From assembly GCF_038039535.1 (NCBI RefSeq), contig NZ_JBBPHP010000035.1, positions 10,345 through 74,344 of the forward strand: DNA of 64,000 nt, given 5' to 3'. The stretch comes from Catalinimonas sp038039535 (GTDB lineage: Bacteria > Bacteroidota > Bacteroidia > Cytophagales > Cyclobacteriaceae). Shown one piece after another: positions 26,656 to 35,771 of the stretch. The position numbers were made by a program, and so were the translations under genes. How positions within the stretch are numbered: the stretch's first letter is position 1; each line of letters opens with the position of its first letter. Below the pieces are notes generated by a model. The model had not been told where the DNA came from. It did not search any database and was given only the letters and a program-made list of their open reading frames with translations.

Positions 26656-29600
26656 ATGAACAGATTTACATACATTCCTCTGATTTTCCTCTTGGTGGCA
26701 ACTGCCTTTGGTGCACAGGCGCAAATCAATACAACTCAGTTTGGCCAAAACAGGGTACAATACAAAAATTTTAACTGGCGCTATTACAGCTCAGACAATT
26801 TTGATATTTACTTCTATGATGGAGGGCAGGATAATGCGCTCATCGCTGGTAAGTTTCTTGAAAAAGAGTTTGAACGCATCACCGATATCATAGGCTACGC
26901 ACCCTATTCCAAAACCAAAATTTTTCTGTACAACTCCAATATGGATTTGCTACAAAGTAATGTAGGGGTTGGGGGTAATAAATACACTGTTGGTGGTCAG
27001 ACCGATTTTATCAAATCTCAGGTAGAAATTGCTTATCCCGGCACCATGCTAGCTTTTAAAGATGAGTTGGTAAAACAAATTTCGGAGATGCTCATCAACG
27101 ACATGATGTTTGGAGGTAGCCTCACAGATATGTTTCAGAGTGCGTATTTACTGAGTCTGCCCGAGTGGTTTATCCAGGGAGCGGCACGTTATATTGCTGA
27201 AGGATGGAGCATTGAAATGGATGACTTCATGCGGGAACAGTTCAGGGAAGACAATAGCCTTAAGCTGGGAAAGCTCACCGGTGATGATGCAGCACTGGCC
27301 GGCCAGTCTGTTTGGAACTATATTGCCGCCCGCTACGGCAGAAGTAGCATATCCAACATCCTTAACCTTACACGTATTATTCGTAACGAAGAAAGTAGCA
27401 TTGTAAATACACTCGGTATACCTTACAAGCTCTTTATGCGTCAGTGGGCTTCTTATTACGCAGAGATGGCTACCCAGATCAGTGAATCTTATGTATACCC
27501 CGAAACTGAGCATAAGCTGAGAAATAAGAATCGTAAAAATCTGACATATAATCATGTAGCTTTTAGTCCGGACGGTACCTACCTCGCTTACTCAGAAAAC
27601 TATAAGGGTAAGTACAAGGTAAAAGTATTGAACCTGAAAAACAGTAAGACTAAAACTGTTCATAGCTCCGGATACAAAGTCATCAATCAGGATATTGATA
27701 CTGAAGTTCCTCTATTAAGTTGGAGTGATAACCAGACCCTTGGTATAGTAGGTTATGAAAAGGGTAAAAACTATATGTGGTTATACAATGTGGGGGCCAA
27801 AAGCAAAAGAAGAATCACGCTTACCCGCTTTAATCAGGTTAAATCACTGGATTTTAATGCCAATGGTAGACTGGCAGTGATGAGCGCTGACATAAACGGG
27901 CAAAACGATTTATACTTGTACAATCCTAACCGAAATACTTTCAGCAGGATTACTAATGATATTTATGATGATATCTATCCCCGGTTTGTTCCTGAAAGTG
28001 ATAAAATTGTGTTTAGCAGCAATCGCCCTGAAGACTCATTGTATTATGTAAATCAGTCCGCCAGAGATATACAACTCAATACCGAGATAGACGATAACTT
28101 CAATATTTTTATCTACGAAGGAGATGAAACGGATTCACTCTTAAACAGGGTTACCAATACAGTCAGCAAAGATGTGAACCCAATCCCATTGGATGAAAAC
28201 ACCATTTATTACCTAAGTGATCAGCGAGGAATATATAATATCTACAAATACAATCTAAGCGATAGTCTCTTCAATCAGGTTACTAACTACGCACTTAGTG
28301 TTCAGGACTTTGACATTAACTTTTCGCAGGAAGCACTCTCTTTCATCATGCTTGATGATGAAGACGATTATGTATACCTGGACAAAGGTTTTGATTTGAA
28401 TAAGAATATCTTCACTCCCAAAACTCAAAGACAGGAAGCCATTCAGGCAAGAGTTATATCTCAAAGATTAAGCGAGACGAAAAGGAAACTTAGAGAGCAG
28501 GGCATTTCTGACTCTTCTGCCATGGTTGCACCGCAAGTCCCTGTGAATCAGCAGGATAGTTTGATCGTAAATATACCTGACTCATTATCTTCAGGAGATT
28601 TGCCCAACACGCTTGCGCTCCCTATGCAGGATACTATTCCGCTTGATAGCAATATGGTAAATACTGAGAATTACACATTTGATACTGAGGAAGATGAAAA
28701 TATTATTGATACTGATAATTATGTATTTGATAGCCCTGAGCCTAGTGAAGAAAGAGACATTTCAACCGATAACTTCCGCTTTGAAAATGATGAAGATTCT
28801 GGTATAGGCAACTCATTCTTAGCACGTTATCGTAAGCTACAGAAAGAAACCCGTATCAATGGCCCTTTCCCTTATGAGACCCGATTTAGCGCTGATAATA
28901 TTGTTACTTCCCTCACTGTTGATCCTCTCAGGAGATTTGGGTTCAATATCAGAGTACAAATGAATGATATGCTGGAAAATCACCGCTTTTATGGAGGTTT
29001 AGTCCAGTATACTGATCTGCAAAGCGGTAATATCTATGCTGAATATGAATACCTGAAAAACAGAGTTGACTTCAAAGCCAGATACGAAAGGAACGGATAC
29101 TTATTTAATTCTGGAGACCGAGATATTCAGAAATATACTATGAATATGTTTAAGGTAGGAGCTGCCCTTCCCTTCAACATCACTACCAGATTTGAGCTTA
29201 ATCCTTTTTATACAAACACCTACTTCATTGACCTTTCTCAGGTGAATACCAATGTGGAAAGCACCTTTCATTACGGTGGTATCAATATGGGGCTTGTCTT
29301 TGATAATACTTTGGTTACCGGTCTTAAAAACTTTGAAGGTACGAGAGCAAAAATATTTTTCACCCATTACCAGGGGCTCAACGATCCTAATAAGACCTTT
29401 AGTAATATTGAAGTTGATGTAAGACATTATCAGAAGCTTTATCGTGATATTACATTTGCTACCAGAGTTTTTTACGGAAACTTCTTTGGTAACAATGCCC
29501 AAAAATACCTTTTGGGAGGTATGAGCAACTGGCTTTTCTTCAATACTGACCGACAGGAAGAAAATGATCCTCTGGCAATTGAAAGAAATGTAGACAACAG

Positions 29601-30027
29601 TAATATTCTCTTTACTCAGTTCACTGATCTCAGAGGCTTCAACTACAATAAGTTTAATGGTACTGACGTGCTCACATTCACCGCTGAACTTAGATTGCCA
29701 ATTATCAGATTCTTTCACCGGGGTCCGATAGCCTCAAACTTTTTCCGCAATCTGGAGTTTGTTGGATTTTATGATATAGGTTCGTCGTGGACAGGTACCA
29801 GCCCCTTCAGTGAGAAAAACAGTTTGAATACTGAAGTGATTGAAGATGGGGGGCCGTTTAGGGCAGAGATCAGTAATTTCAAAAATCCCTGGCTAATGAG
29901 CTATGGGGCTGGAGTGAGAACTGTTCTACTTGGCTATTATTTAAAGTTTGATATGGCCTACCCTATTGAAGATGGTATTATAGGTGAGAAACCCAAGTTT
30001 TATCTCACATTAGGGTATGATTTTTGA
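26656..30027 (+). CDS. Large outer-membrane protein: MA-peptidase-like domain, PD40 propeller and BamA-like barrel
   Basis: The 1123-residue product has a signal peptide (cleavage near QAQ, about 23). An N-terminal region (about 35-200) resembles peptidase MA-type domains, but the HExxH zinc motif is replaced by DELVK (136-140), and LPEWFIQGAARY follows where the family has W..EG.A.Y. Next comes a TolB-like PD40 beta-propeller (about 285-580, with AFSPDGTYLAYSE). An acidic, serine-rich linker with several ENYTFD/TDNYVFD-like motifs spans about 620-720. A C-terminal Omp85/BamA-like barrel (about 735-1123) ends in LTLGYDF with the terminal aromatic residue expected of outer-membrane barrels. 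Such proteins are annotated as TolB-like in Bacteroidota; function is unknown. Confidence 0.8.
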   Translation: MNRFTYIPLIFLLVATAFGAQAQINTTQFGQNRVQYKNFNWRYYSSDNFDIYFYDGGQDNALIAGKFLEKEFERITDIIGYAPYSKTKIFLYNSNMDLLQSNVGVGGNKYTVGGQTDFIKSQVEIAYPGTMLAFKDELVKQISEMLINDMMFGGSLTDMFQSAYLLSLPEWFIQGAARYIAEGWSIEMDDFMREQFREDNSLKLGKLTGDDAALAGQSVWNYIAARYGRSSISNILNLTRIIRNEESSIVNTLGIPYKLFMRQWASYYAEMATQISESYVYPETEHKLRNKNRKNLTYNHVAFSPDGTYLAYSENYKGKYKVKVLNLKNSKTKTVHSSGYKVINQDIDTEVPLLSWSDNQTLGIVGYEKGKNYMWLYNVGAKSKRRITLTRFNQVKSLDFNANGRLAVMSADINGQNDLYLYNPNRNTFSRITNDIYDDIYPRFVPESDKIVFSSNRPEDSLYYVNQSARDIQLNTEIDDNFNIFIYEGDETDSLLNRVTNTVSKDVNPIPLDENTIYYLSDQRGIYNIYKYNLSDSLFNQVTNYALSVQDFDINFSQEALSFIMLDDEDDYVYLDKGFDLNKNIFTPKTQRQEAIQARVISQRLSETKRKLREQGISDSSAMVAPQVPVNQQDSLIVNIPDSLSSGDLPNTLALPMQDTIPLDSNMVNTENYTFDTEEDENIIDTDNYVFDSPEPSEERDISTDNFRFENDEDSGIGNSFLARYRKLQKETRINGPFPYETRFSADNIVTSLTVDPLRRFGFNIRVQMNDMLENHRFYGGLVQYTDLQSGNIYAEYEYLKNRVDFKARYERNGYLFNSGDRDIQKYTMNMFKVGAALPFNITTRFELNPFYTNTYFIDLSQVNTNVESTFHYGGINMGLVFDNTLVTGLKNFEGTRAKIFFTHYQGLNDPNKTFSNIEVDVRHYQKLYRDITFATRVFYGNFFGNNAQKYLLGGMSNWLFFNTDRQEENDPLAIERNVDNSNILFTQFTDLRGFNYNKFNGTDVLTFTAELRLPIIRFFHRGPIASNFFRNLEFVGFYDIGSSWTGTSPFSEKNSLNTEVIEDGGPFRAEISNFKNPWLMSYGAGVRTVLLGYYLKFDMAYPIEDGIIGEKPKFYLTLGYDF

Positions 30028-30072
30028 CCTATAACTTGAAACTTAATCAGGTTTCCACTAAATTTTTTTTCT

Positions 30073-30699
30073 ATGAAACGAATTCTTTTAATCACTGCAG
30101 CATTAACCATCTTTGCATTCTCCAGCAGCTATGCACAACTGTTCACATTTGGCCCCAAAATAGGTATCAGTAGTTCCAAAATAAGTGTAGAAGATGCGGA
30201 AGATATAGCCTCAGGAGATGCAGCAGTCGGTTTTCATGCCGGAGCTTTTGCTCGCATTTCTATCCTTGGTTTCTACGTACAGCCTGAAGCCTTATTTACC
30301 TCAACCAAGGGTAATATAGTAATTGATGATAACATCAGTAGCACTGGTGAGTCTATACAGGAACTTACTTATAATAAGATAGATGTACCAGTAATGTTGG
30401 GGTTCAAAATTGGCCCTTTGCTAAGATTAAATGCAGGTCCGACTTTTAGCTTTATACTTGATCAGGACATCAGAAATGAGACAGGTGCCCAACTAGATAA
30501 CGTTAGTCAAAACTATAATAATGCAAACGTTGGTTATCAGGTAGGTGTAGGTCTAGATATTTCTAAAATAGTAATTGACCTCAAATATGAAAATAACCTA
30601 AGCGCACTGGGCGAAAGTGTGTCATTTGCAGGAGAAACTTTTCCTACTGATATGCGAAATAGATTATTTCAACTTTCACTGGGATACAAGCTATTCTAA
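30073..30699 (+). CDS. PorT-family outer-membrane beta-barrel protein
   Basis: The 208-residue product has a signal peptide (MKRILLITAALTIFAFSSSYA, about 21 residues) and the layout of the outer-membrane beta-barrel/PorT family (PF13568): GPKIGISSSKI near the start, ILGFYVQPEALF in the middle, and a final strand ending in SLGYKLF. It is too divergent to be called PorT itself, which is the T9SS component. It lies 45 bp after the large barrel protein gene and is closed by a terminator. Confidence 0.8.
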   Translation: MKRILLITAALTIFAFSSSYAQLFTFGPKIGISSSKISVEDAEDIASGDAAVGFHAGAFARISILGFYVQPEALFTSTKGNIVIDDNISSTGESIQELTYNKIDVPVMLGFKIGPLLRLNAGPTFSFILDQDIRNETGAQLDNVSQNYNNANVGYQVGVGLDISKIVIDLKYENNLSALGESVSFAGETFPTDMRNRLFQLSLGYKLF

Positions 30700-30725
30700 T
30701 AAAGAAAGCAAAAAATTATTCTAAG

Positions 30726-30750
30726 GCCACCTCAAATGGTGGCTTTTTTT
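30726..30750 (+). terminator. Rho-independent terminator
   Basis: GCCACC (30726-30731) pairs with GGTGGC (30738-30743) around a 6-base loop and is followed by a T7 run. It ends the transcript of the barrel gene at 30699. It overlaps the first bases of the 3' end of the convergent MFS gene. Confidence 0.88.
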
Positions 30751-31924
30751 ATGCTGATGTAACCAATCTTGCCTTAGGCACAAAAAATAAATATGCGAAT
30801 GCAAACAATGCTAATATCGCACCCAGCCCGTAAGCAAAGATAAATCTGCTGGGATCGTTGGCGTAAATCCAGCCACTGAGTAATGCCCCAAGTCCAATAC
30901 CTGCCTCCAGTGCAATATACATGGTAGCCATGCCTCTACCTCTGTGCTTGTCATGACTCAGGTCAATTGTCCAGGCAAATACAGTGGGTGTATTCATTCC
31001 AGCCGCAAAACCGAAAATAATAGCAGCTGTTAAAAACAATTCTACACTATCTGCCAGACTAAGCATTAACATGCCTACGAACAAGACAACCGTTGATACT
31101 TTTAAAACCAGGATTCTTCCAAACCTATCAGAGGCCTTGCCTGCGAAGAAGCGTACCGCTACGGAAGCGACTGTGAAAAATGTATAGAATAAGCCGCGGT
31201 TCCGAATGCCCAGTTCATCACTAAAATCGGGAGTGATAGTAAGTACTATACCGAATGAGAAAGTCGTCAACAGTAATACTATGCATGGTGCTATTACTCT
31301 GGGTTCAAATATCTCATCCCGTTTAAGCTTAAGAAAAGCCAACTGGAAATTCTGCTTATCTTCCAATGTCTCCTTCATACCTGCCAGAATAATTACTGAT
31401 AAAATAGCGGATACTGAGGAAGCGTAAAACATCATATCCAATGAAAAATGATTGGCGACCAGGCTTCCCACTGCCGGACCACTGGCCATACCCAGGCTGC
31501 CGCAAAGCCCAAGTATGCCCATAGCTTCTCCCCGTCTACTAGCCGATACTACGTCTGCCACATAGGCTGAAGTACCGGTGGGTTTGAAGCCAGTAGAAAA
31601 ACCGTGAAAAAACCTGAGTAACAGAAACAGAAATACACTAGAGGCGAACGGGTAAATAAATCCACAAATGAAACATACTACTGCCCCAAATATCATCACC
31701 GGGATACGACCGACCTTATCGGCCAGCTTACCACTAAAAGGACGAGACAGTCCGGCAGTAAGGGTGAATAAGGAAATGATCAAGCCTTTATACTCTCCCC
31801 CACCCAATGATTCCAGGTAAGCGGGGAGTTCCGGGATGATCATGTTGAAACTGGAAAAAAACAGAAAGGAACTTAAGCAGAGTAAACCAAACTGTAAATT
31901 GTAAATAGACTTAGAATCTGACAT
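30749..31924 (-). CDS. Major facilitator superfamily transporter
   Basis: The 391-residue product has about 12 hydrophobic helices and the MFS loop motif GKLADKVGRIPVM between helices 2 and 3 (about 61-73), repeated as GKASDRFGRILVL in the second half (about 261-273). It also has FFHGFSTGFKPTGTSAYVADVV, a motif-C-like region of helix 4. It is probably a drug or small-molecule exporter, but the substrate cannot be inferred. The gene stands alone, and the 274-bp gap upstream (31925-32198) is AT-rich and contains no gene. Confidence 0.9.
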   Translation of the reverse strand: MSDSKSIYNLQFGLLCLSSFLFFSSFNMIIPELPAYLESLGGGEYKGLIISLFTLTAGLSRPFSGKLADKVGRIPVMIFGAVVCFICGFIYPFASSVFLFLLLRFFHGFSTGFKPTGTSAYVADVVSASRRGEAMGILGLCGSLGMASGPAVGSLVANHFSLDMMFYASSVSAILSVIILAGMKETLEDKQNFQLAFLKLKRDEIFEPRVIAPCIVLLLTTFSFGIVLTITPDFSDELGIRNRGLFYTFFTVASVAVRFFAGKASDRFGRILVLKVSTVVLFVGMLMLSLADSVELFLTAAIIFGFAAGMNTPTVFAWTIDLSHDKHRGRGMATMYIALEAGIGLGALLSGWIYANDPSRFIFAYGLGAILALFAFAYLFFVPKARLVTSA

Positions 31925-32198
31925 CTACTTTAGTTGATAATGGCCTGTGGTTTAAATAATAGTTTACGGTTACTTCAATAAAAGTTGTTAAAAATTTCAG
32001 CAAAAAAATAAATATAGATTAATAATAGAAGCAATATATAAGATCAATAATAATACATATCATCATTTAGTGAAATTTTCATAATACTACAACACCACTT
32101 CTCTATAAAATTTGAAAAATAGTTAATACCATAAACATATTATGATACGATCTGTTAAGTGAGAAATAATCATTTTTTAATCTTAAATAAGTTTTGAC

Positions 32199-32744
32199 AT
32201 GGAAAATATAAAAGATAAAAGAATCGCAATATTAGTAGCCAATGGTTTTGAAGAAGTAGAGCTAAGTAAACCTAAAGAGGCACTTGACCAAGCTGGAGCC
32301 ATTACTAAAATTGTATCAATAGAGAAAGACAAAGTAAAAGCCTGGGACAAAACAGATTGGGGCAATGACTATCCGGTAGACCTTCATATAGATAGCGCAA
32401 ACGCCAATGATTTTGATGCGATTGTGCTACCCGGTGGCCAGCTTAACCCTGATTTTTTGAGAGTAAATAAGAAAGCAGTTAATTTTGTGAAAGACTTTGC
32501 TCATCAAAATAAGCTAATTGCCGCCATTTGCCACGGTCCCTGGATGCTGGTTGAAGCAGACCTTGTCAAAGGTAAGCGTATTACTTCTTACCCTTCAATC
32601 CAGACTGACCTGAAAAATGCTGGTGCCAATTGGGTAGATGAAGAAGTAGTAGAAGATCAGGGTATTATCACTAGTAGGAAGCCTGATGATATCCCAGCTT
32701 TTAACAAAGCTATTATTGGCGCATTTGAACACGTGACAGCATAA
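32199..32744 (+). CDS. DJ-1/PfpI family protein (type 1 glutamine amidotransferase-like)
   Basis: The 181-residue product is a PfpI/YhbO-type member of the DJ-1 superfamily. Nucleophile Cys111-His112 lies in AAICHGPWML, and Glu18 in FEEVE is the conserved acid next to the nucleophile. The segment DFDAIVLPGGQLNPDFLR is typical. Family members act in stress protection, as protein/nucleotide deglycases or holdases; the precise activity is debated. The upstream region is AT-rich. A terminator-like hairpin follows. Confidence 0.9.
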   Translation: MENIKDKRIAILVANGFEEVELSKPKEALDQAGAITKIVSIEKDKVKAWDKTDWGNDYPVDLHIDSANANDFDAIVLPGGQLNPDFLRVNKKAVNFVKDFAHQNKLIAAICHGPWMLVEADLVKGKRITSYPSIQTDLKNAGANWVDEEVVEDQGIITSRKPDDIPAFNKAIIGAFEHVTA

Positions 32745-32763
32745 TTTAGATATAGAATAAAGA

Positions 32764-32791
32764 CAAAACCCGGGTCAAAGCTCGGGTTTTG
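32764..32791. terminator. Bidirectional terminator
   Basis: CAAAACCCG (32764-32772) pairs with CGGGTTTTG (32783-32791) around a 10-base loop, with A and T runs on both sides. It lies between the converging PfpI-like gene and the membrane protein gene ending at 32814. Confidence 0.8.
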
Positions 32792-32813
32792 TTATTTGTA
32801 GACTACCAAATGA

Positions 32814-33491
32814 TTACTGACTGTAATCGTTCTTTTCAAATCTTTGAATTTCATCCAGCAGGGTGAATGCCTCACCGATTTGCTTTCCTCCCGAACCACT
32901 GATCAGCTTTTTCATCCAGCTTTTGTTAACATTTTTAGGGCTAAGTTTTTTATACAGCCATATTGTCAAGGGTACCATTACCACCAGCGTAAAAATAATT
33001 TGACCAACCCACCATTGTTGATTCGCGACCAGGTACATATCCACATCAAAAAGTAACTCAAACCAAAACAATATATGAGCTATATATAACGGAATAATAA
33101 GGATACTGAGTCGTAAATATTTAATGATGCTTAATTTGATGGAAATAAGTTTTTTCTGTATTTCCATCACTGGAGCGGAGTAATCCATTTCATTGATCTT
33201 ACTTAGCTGATCAGCAGCACTATAGGCAATCATAAAACTCCAGACCAAAAGAGTAGTACCCGCCGCCAAAAAGTGAAGCTCATCTGCGTGAACTGCAACA
33301 AAGTACATTAACAAAATAATTTGAAGGATACTAAAAGCAAGGGTGAAAGCATGCAAGAAAACTAAATTTCTCAATTTAGACTTCACCTTGTCCAGATTCG
33401 TTCTTCGCAATAAACTTAGGTTAAGCTTCCAGCTTTGTTCCAGTTTCTTGTCGTATGCACTCCATATACTTTTAATTTCGTCTAATTCCAT
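32814..33491 (-). CDS. Membrane protein paired with an ECF sigma factor
   Basis: The 225-residue product has an N-terminal segment MELDEIKSIWSAYDKKLEQSWKLN typical of Bacteroidota membrane proteins encoded after ECF sigma genes. Four hydrophobic helices follow (about 44-66, 75-95, 125-150, 165-185), with a polar C-terminus. The initial segment could bind the sigma factor, making this a possible anti-sigma factor; no zinc motif is visible. It starts 4 bp after the sigma gene stop, so the two are one transcription unit. Confidence 0.65.
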   Translation of the reverse strand: MELDEIKSIWSAYDKKLEQSWKLNLSLLRRTNLDKVKSKLRNLVFLHAFTLAFSILQIILLMYFVAVHADELHFLAAGTTLLVWSFMIAYSAADQLSKINEMDYSAPVMEIQKKLISIKLSIIKYLRLSILIIPLYIAHILFWFELLFDVDMYLVANQQWWVGQIIFTLVVMVPLTIWLYKKLSPKNVNKSWMKKLISGSGGKQIGEAFTLLDEIQRFEKNDYSQ

Positions 33492-33495
33492 GATA

Positions 33496-33996
33496 CTATT
33501 TTTCTAGAGTTTCAAATTGTTTTCTAAGCTTCTGTTTGATTCTGTTGATCTTAGTGCCCACATTAGAGACCGAAATCTCCAGTATGCTGGCAATTTCTTC
33601 ATGGCTGTTTTCATCCAGATAGAGTATCATCAAGGCCCGATTCAGCGGATCAAGTTGATTGATAAACTGCTCCAGTAACTTCAGATTCTCTTCATTATCC
33701 TGCCTATCTTCATGTGCGATGAGTATCAAACGCTCATCTAATGCATAACTTTTACCCTTTCTCCGGCTCTCTTTTCGGTAAAAAGATATCGCTACATTCA
33801 GGGCAATTCTATACATCCAGGTAGTGATCTTGTATTGCTCATCATATCTGTTAAAGCTTTTCCAAAGCTGTATGATTACCTCCTGCACCAGATCTTTTCT
33901 CTCTTCCGGATCATGGCAATAGGCATTGCAAACTTTAAAGATGATTTTCTGGTGCTGTTCCAGTACCTTAAGAAAGCTGTCCTTGTCTTTTTTCAT
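33496..33996 (-). CDS. ECF-family RNA polymerase sigma factor
   Basis: The 166-residue product has a sigma-70 region 2 (about 10-80, with DLVQEVIIQLWKSFNRYD and TTWMYRIALNVAISFYRK) and a region 4 (about 110-160, with ALMILYLDENSHEEIASILEISVSNVGTKINRIKQKLR). The length is normal for an ECF sigma. Together with the membrane protein downstream it forms a sigma/partner pair likely responding to an envelope signal. The upstream 253 bp (33997-34249) lie between divergent genes and hold no gene. Confidence 0.9.
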   Translation of the reverse strand: MKKDKDSFLKVLEQHQKIIFKVCNAYCHDPEERKDLVQEVIIQLWKSFNRYDEQYKITTWMYRIALNVAISFYRKESRRKGKSYALDERLILIAHEDRQDNEENLKLLEQFINQLDPLNRALMILYLDENSHEEIASILEISVSNVGTKINRIKQKLRKQFETLEK

Positions 33997-34249
33997 AGCC
34001 GATGATCGTTTCGCAGATCACTGCTTTTAGGTGATTGATTATTTGTTCCACCCCTACCTTATCTTCTTACTCTATTATTCGCAGCTCGTATTCAAAAATC
34101 ACAGAGCATAAATATTTTTTTTCAAAAACAGTGTATAAATGCATTTCTTAGCTGCCAAAGCCTTTTTTTTACACTGAATATCAGCAGAAAATATGTATCA
34201 TTAAGTTTAGATGAATGTAAAATGATTGACAACCTAATTGTATTGAATT

Positions 34250-35113
34250 ATGCTTAAACGCTATTTATTGACACTGCTCATTCTATTTCCCACCCTACTA
34301 CTTGCTCAAAGTGGTAAAGTATTTGACAACCTCAGTATGCAAAGTGAAATTCTGGGTGGCGAACGTAAATATGCCCTCTACCTTCCCCCCGATTATGATT
34401 CTTCCGAACGCTCTTACCCGGTGCTTTATCTCCTACACGGTGGCGGTGATGATCAGACAGGATGGGTACAATTTGGTGAAGTGCTCCGTATTGCAGACAA
34501 AGCGATCAATGAAGGCACAGCAACACCTATGATTATCGTGATGCCTGACGCCGATACCGGGCAAAGAGGTTATTTCAATAATTTGCAGGGTGACTGGCGT
34601 TATGAAGATTTCTTCTTTGAGGAGTTTATGCCTTATGTAGAAAGTACTTACCGCATCAAGGGAGATAAGCGATATCGTGCGGTGGCCGGTCTTTCTATGG
34701 GCGGAGGCGGGTCCTTTATGTACGCTCTACACCATCCTGAACTCTTTTCATCTGCCTGTCCGCTCAGTGCCAGCACCGGCCCCCTGACAGTGGAAGATGT
34801 AGACCGCTATGCAGAAAGAATGGGGGCTACCAATGCAACTCAAGCTCAGAAGCAGCAATATTATGAAACGCACAGTGCCTTAGCCCTTGTGGAAAGCATG
34901 CCTGCCGAAGATATCAAATCGGTGCGCTGGTACATTGACTGCGGTGACAATGACTTTTTGTATGAAGGAAATTCATTGGTCCACATTGCCATGCGCAAGA
35001 AAGAGATTCCCCACGAATTCCGCATCAGGGATGGTGGGCATACCTGGACCTACTGGCGAGAAGCATTACCTACCGTACTCTCTTTTGTCTCAGATGCTTT
35101 TCACCAATACTAA
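34250..35113 (+). CDS. Secreted alpha/beta-hydrolase esterase
   Basis: The 287-residue product has a signal peptide (cleavage near LLAQ, about 20) and an esterase-D/tributyrin-esterase-like alpha/beta hydrolase fold. YLLHGGGDDQTGW is the oxyanion-hole region, and the nucleophile Ser149 is in AGLSMGGGGS. The aspartate in DCGDNDFLYEGN and the histidine in GGHTWTYW complete a plausible triad. It resembles feruloyl and carbohydrate esterases; the substrate is unknown. It is monocistronic and followed by a hairpin. Confidence 0.87.
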   Translation: MLKRYLLTLLILFPTLLLAQSGKVFDNLSMQSEILGGERKYALYLPPDYDSSERSYPVLYLLHGGGDDQTGWVQFGEVLRIADKAINEGTATPMIIVMPDADTGQRGYFNNLQGDWRYEDFFFEEFMPYVESTYRIKGDKRYRAVAGLSMGGGGSFMYALHHPELFSSACPLSASTGPLTVEDVDRYAERMGATNATQAQKQQYYETHSALALVESMPAEDIKSVRWYIDCGDNDFLYEGNSLVHIAMRKKEIPHEFRIRDGGHTWTYWREALPTVLSFVSDAFHQY

Positions 35114-35119
35114 ACCTTT

Positions 35120-35147
35120 GAGCCTTGTTGTCAGATCAGCAAGGCTC
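35120..35147. terminator. Hairpin between convergent genes
   Basis: GAGCCTTG (35120-35127) pairs with CAAGGCTC (35140-35147) with a 12-base loop, and T-rich sequence follows on the plus strand. It sits between the converging esterase and GNAT genes and overlaps the last bases of the latter. Confidence 0.6.
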
Positions 35148-35574
35148 ACTCCTTTGTTTTTATCTCCATCAGTTTCTCAGGCTGCGCTATAGCCTTAAAG
35201 CCCACTTTTTCATATAAGCCATGCGCATCATCAGTACCAAGCCTCCAGATTTTGATATTTTGTAATCTTTCATCCTTCAAAATATGCTTCATGAGCTGTA
35301 AAGCCAGCCCCCGACCTCTGTATTCTGGTGCAATAACTACATCCAGCAGATACGCCATGAACACATAATCTGTTAGCAAACGTGCATACCCCAACTGTTT
35401 ACCTCCTTCATATATACCAAAGTTTAGTGAGTTTTCTGCAATTGTTTTCACTTCTTCTAAACTCCTGTCTTTAGCCCATCGGGTCTGTTTCAGGCAGCGA
35501 TGAATAAAAGGTAAATCCAGCCTCTCTACATCACTGCTTACAAATACATTTTCTTTCATCTTGGTTTTCAACAA
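35146..35574 (-). CDS. GNAT family acetyltransferase
   Basis: The 142-residue product is a compact GNAT domain. LDVVIAPEYRGRGLALQLMKHIL carries the acetyl-CoA-binding R/Q-x-x-G-x-A motif (YRGRGLALQ), and GLYEKVGF is the usual last strand and helix. The substrate is unknown. It reads divergently from a cold-shock-like gene, with a 197-bp intergenic region between the two starts. Confidence 0.88.
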   Translation of the reverse strand: MLKTKMKENVFVSSDVERLDLPFIHRCLKQTRWAKDRSLEEVKTIAENSLNFGIYEGGKQLGYARLLTDYVFMAYLLDVVIAPEYRGRGLALQLMKHILKDERLQNIKIWRLGTDDAHGLYEKVGFKAIAQPEKLMEIKTKE

Positions 35575-35725
35575 TGCTTTAGTGGTCTTCTGTTAAGTAA
35601 ATTGGTTCGTGCAAAATGAATAAATATTGTAGCTTTTGCATATTTTATCTTAATATCCTTAGCTTGCAGCTAACCTTAAAGTGGATAAGAGGGAACATTA
35701 GTGTCTTAGAATAGGTTAATATAAT

Positions 35726-35753
35726 GGCTCTGAAACGCCAGAGTCTTTTTTTT
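35726..35753 (+). terminator. Terminator-like hairpin just before a start codon
   Basis: GGCTCTG (35726-35732) pairs with CAGAGTC (35739-35745, one G-U pair), with a 6-base loop, and is followed by eight T residues. It ends 18 bp before the ATG at 35772. It is either the end of a short upstream transcript or an attenuator in the leader of the next gene. Confidence 0.6.
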
Positions 35754-35771
35754 CATTTAAATCATACATTT

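Noticed and set aside
31925..32198. Regulatory RNA in the AT-rich gap before the PfpI-like gene
   Set aside because: The stretch is low-complexity AT-rich sequence without a stable hairpin or a promoter box that I could define.
35724..35771. Earlier start for the lysine-rich gene
   Set aside because: The 16 extra residues would be encoded across the terminator-like hairpin and the T8 run, which is not plausible coding sequence.
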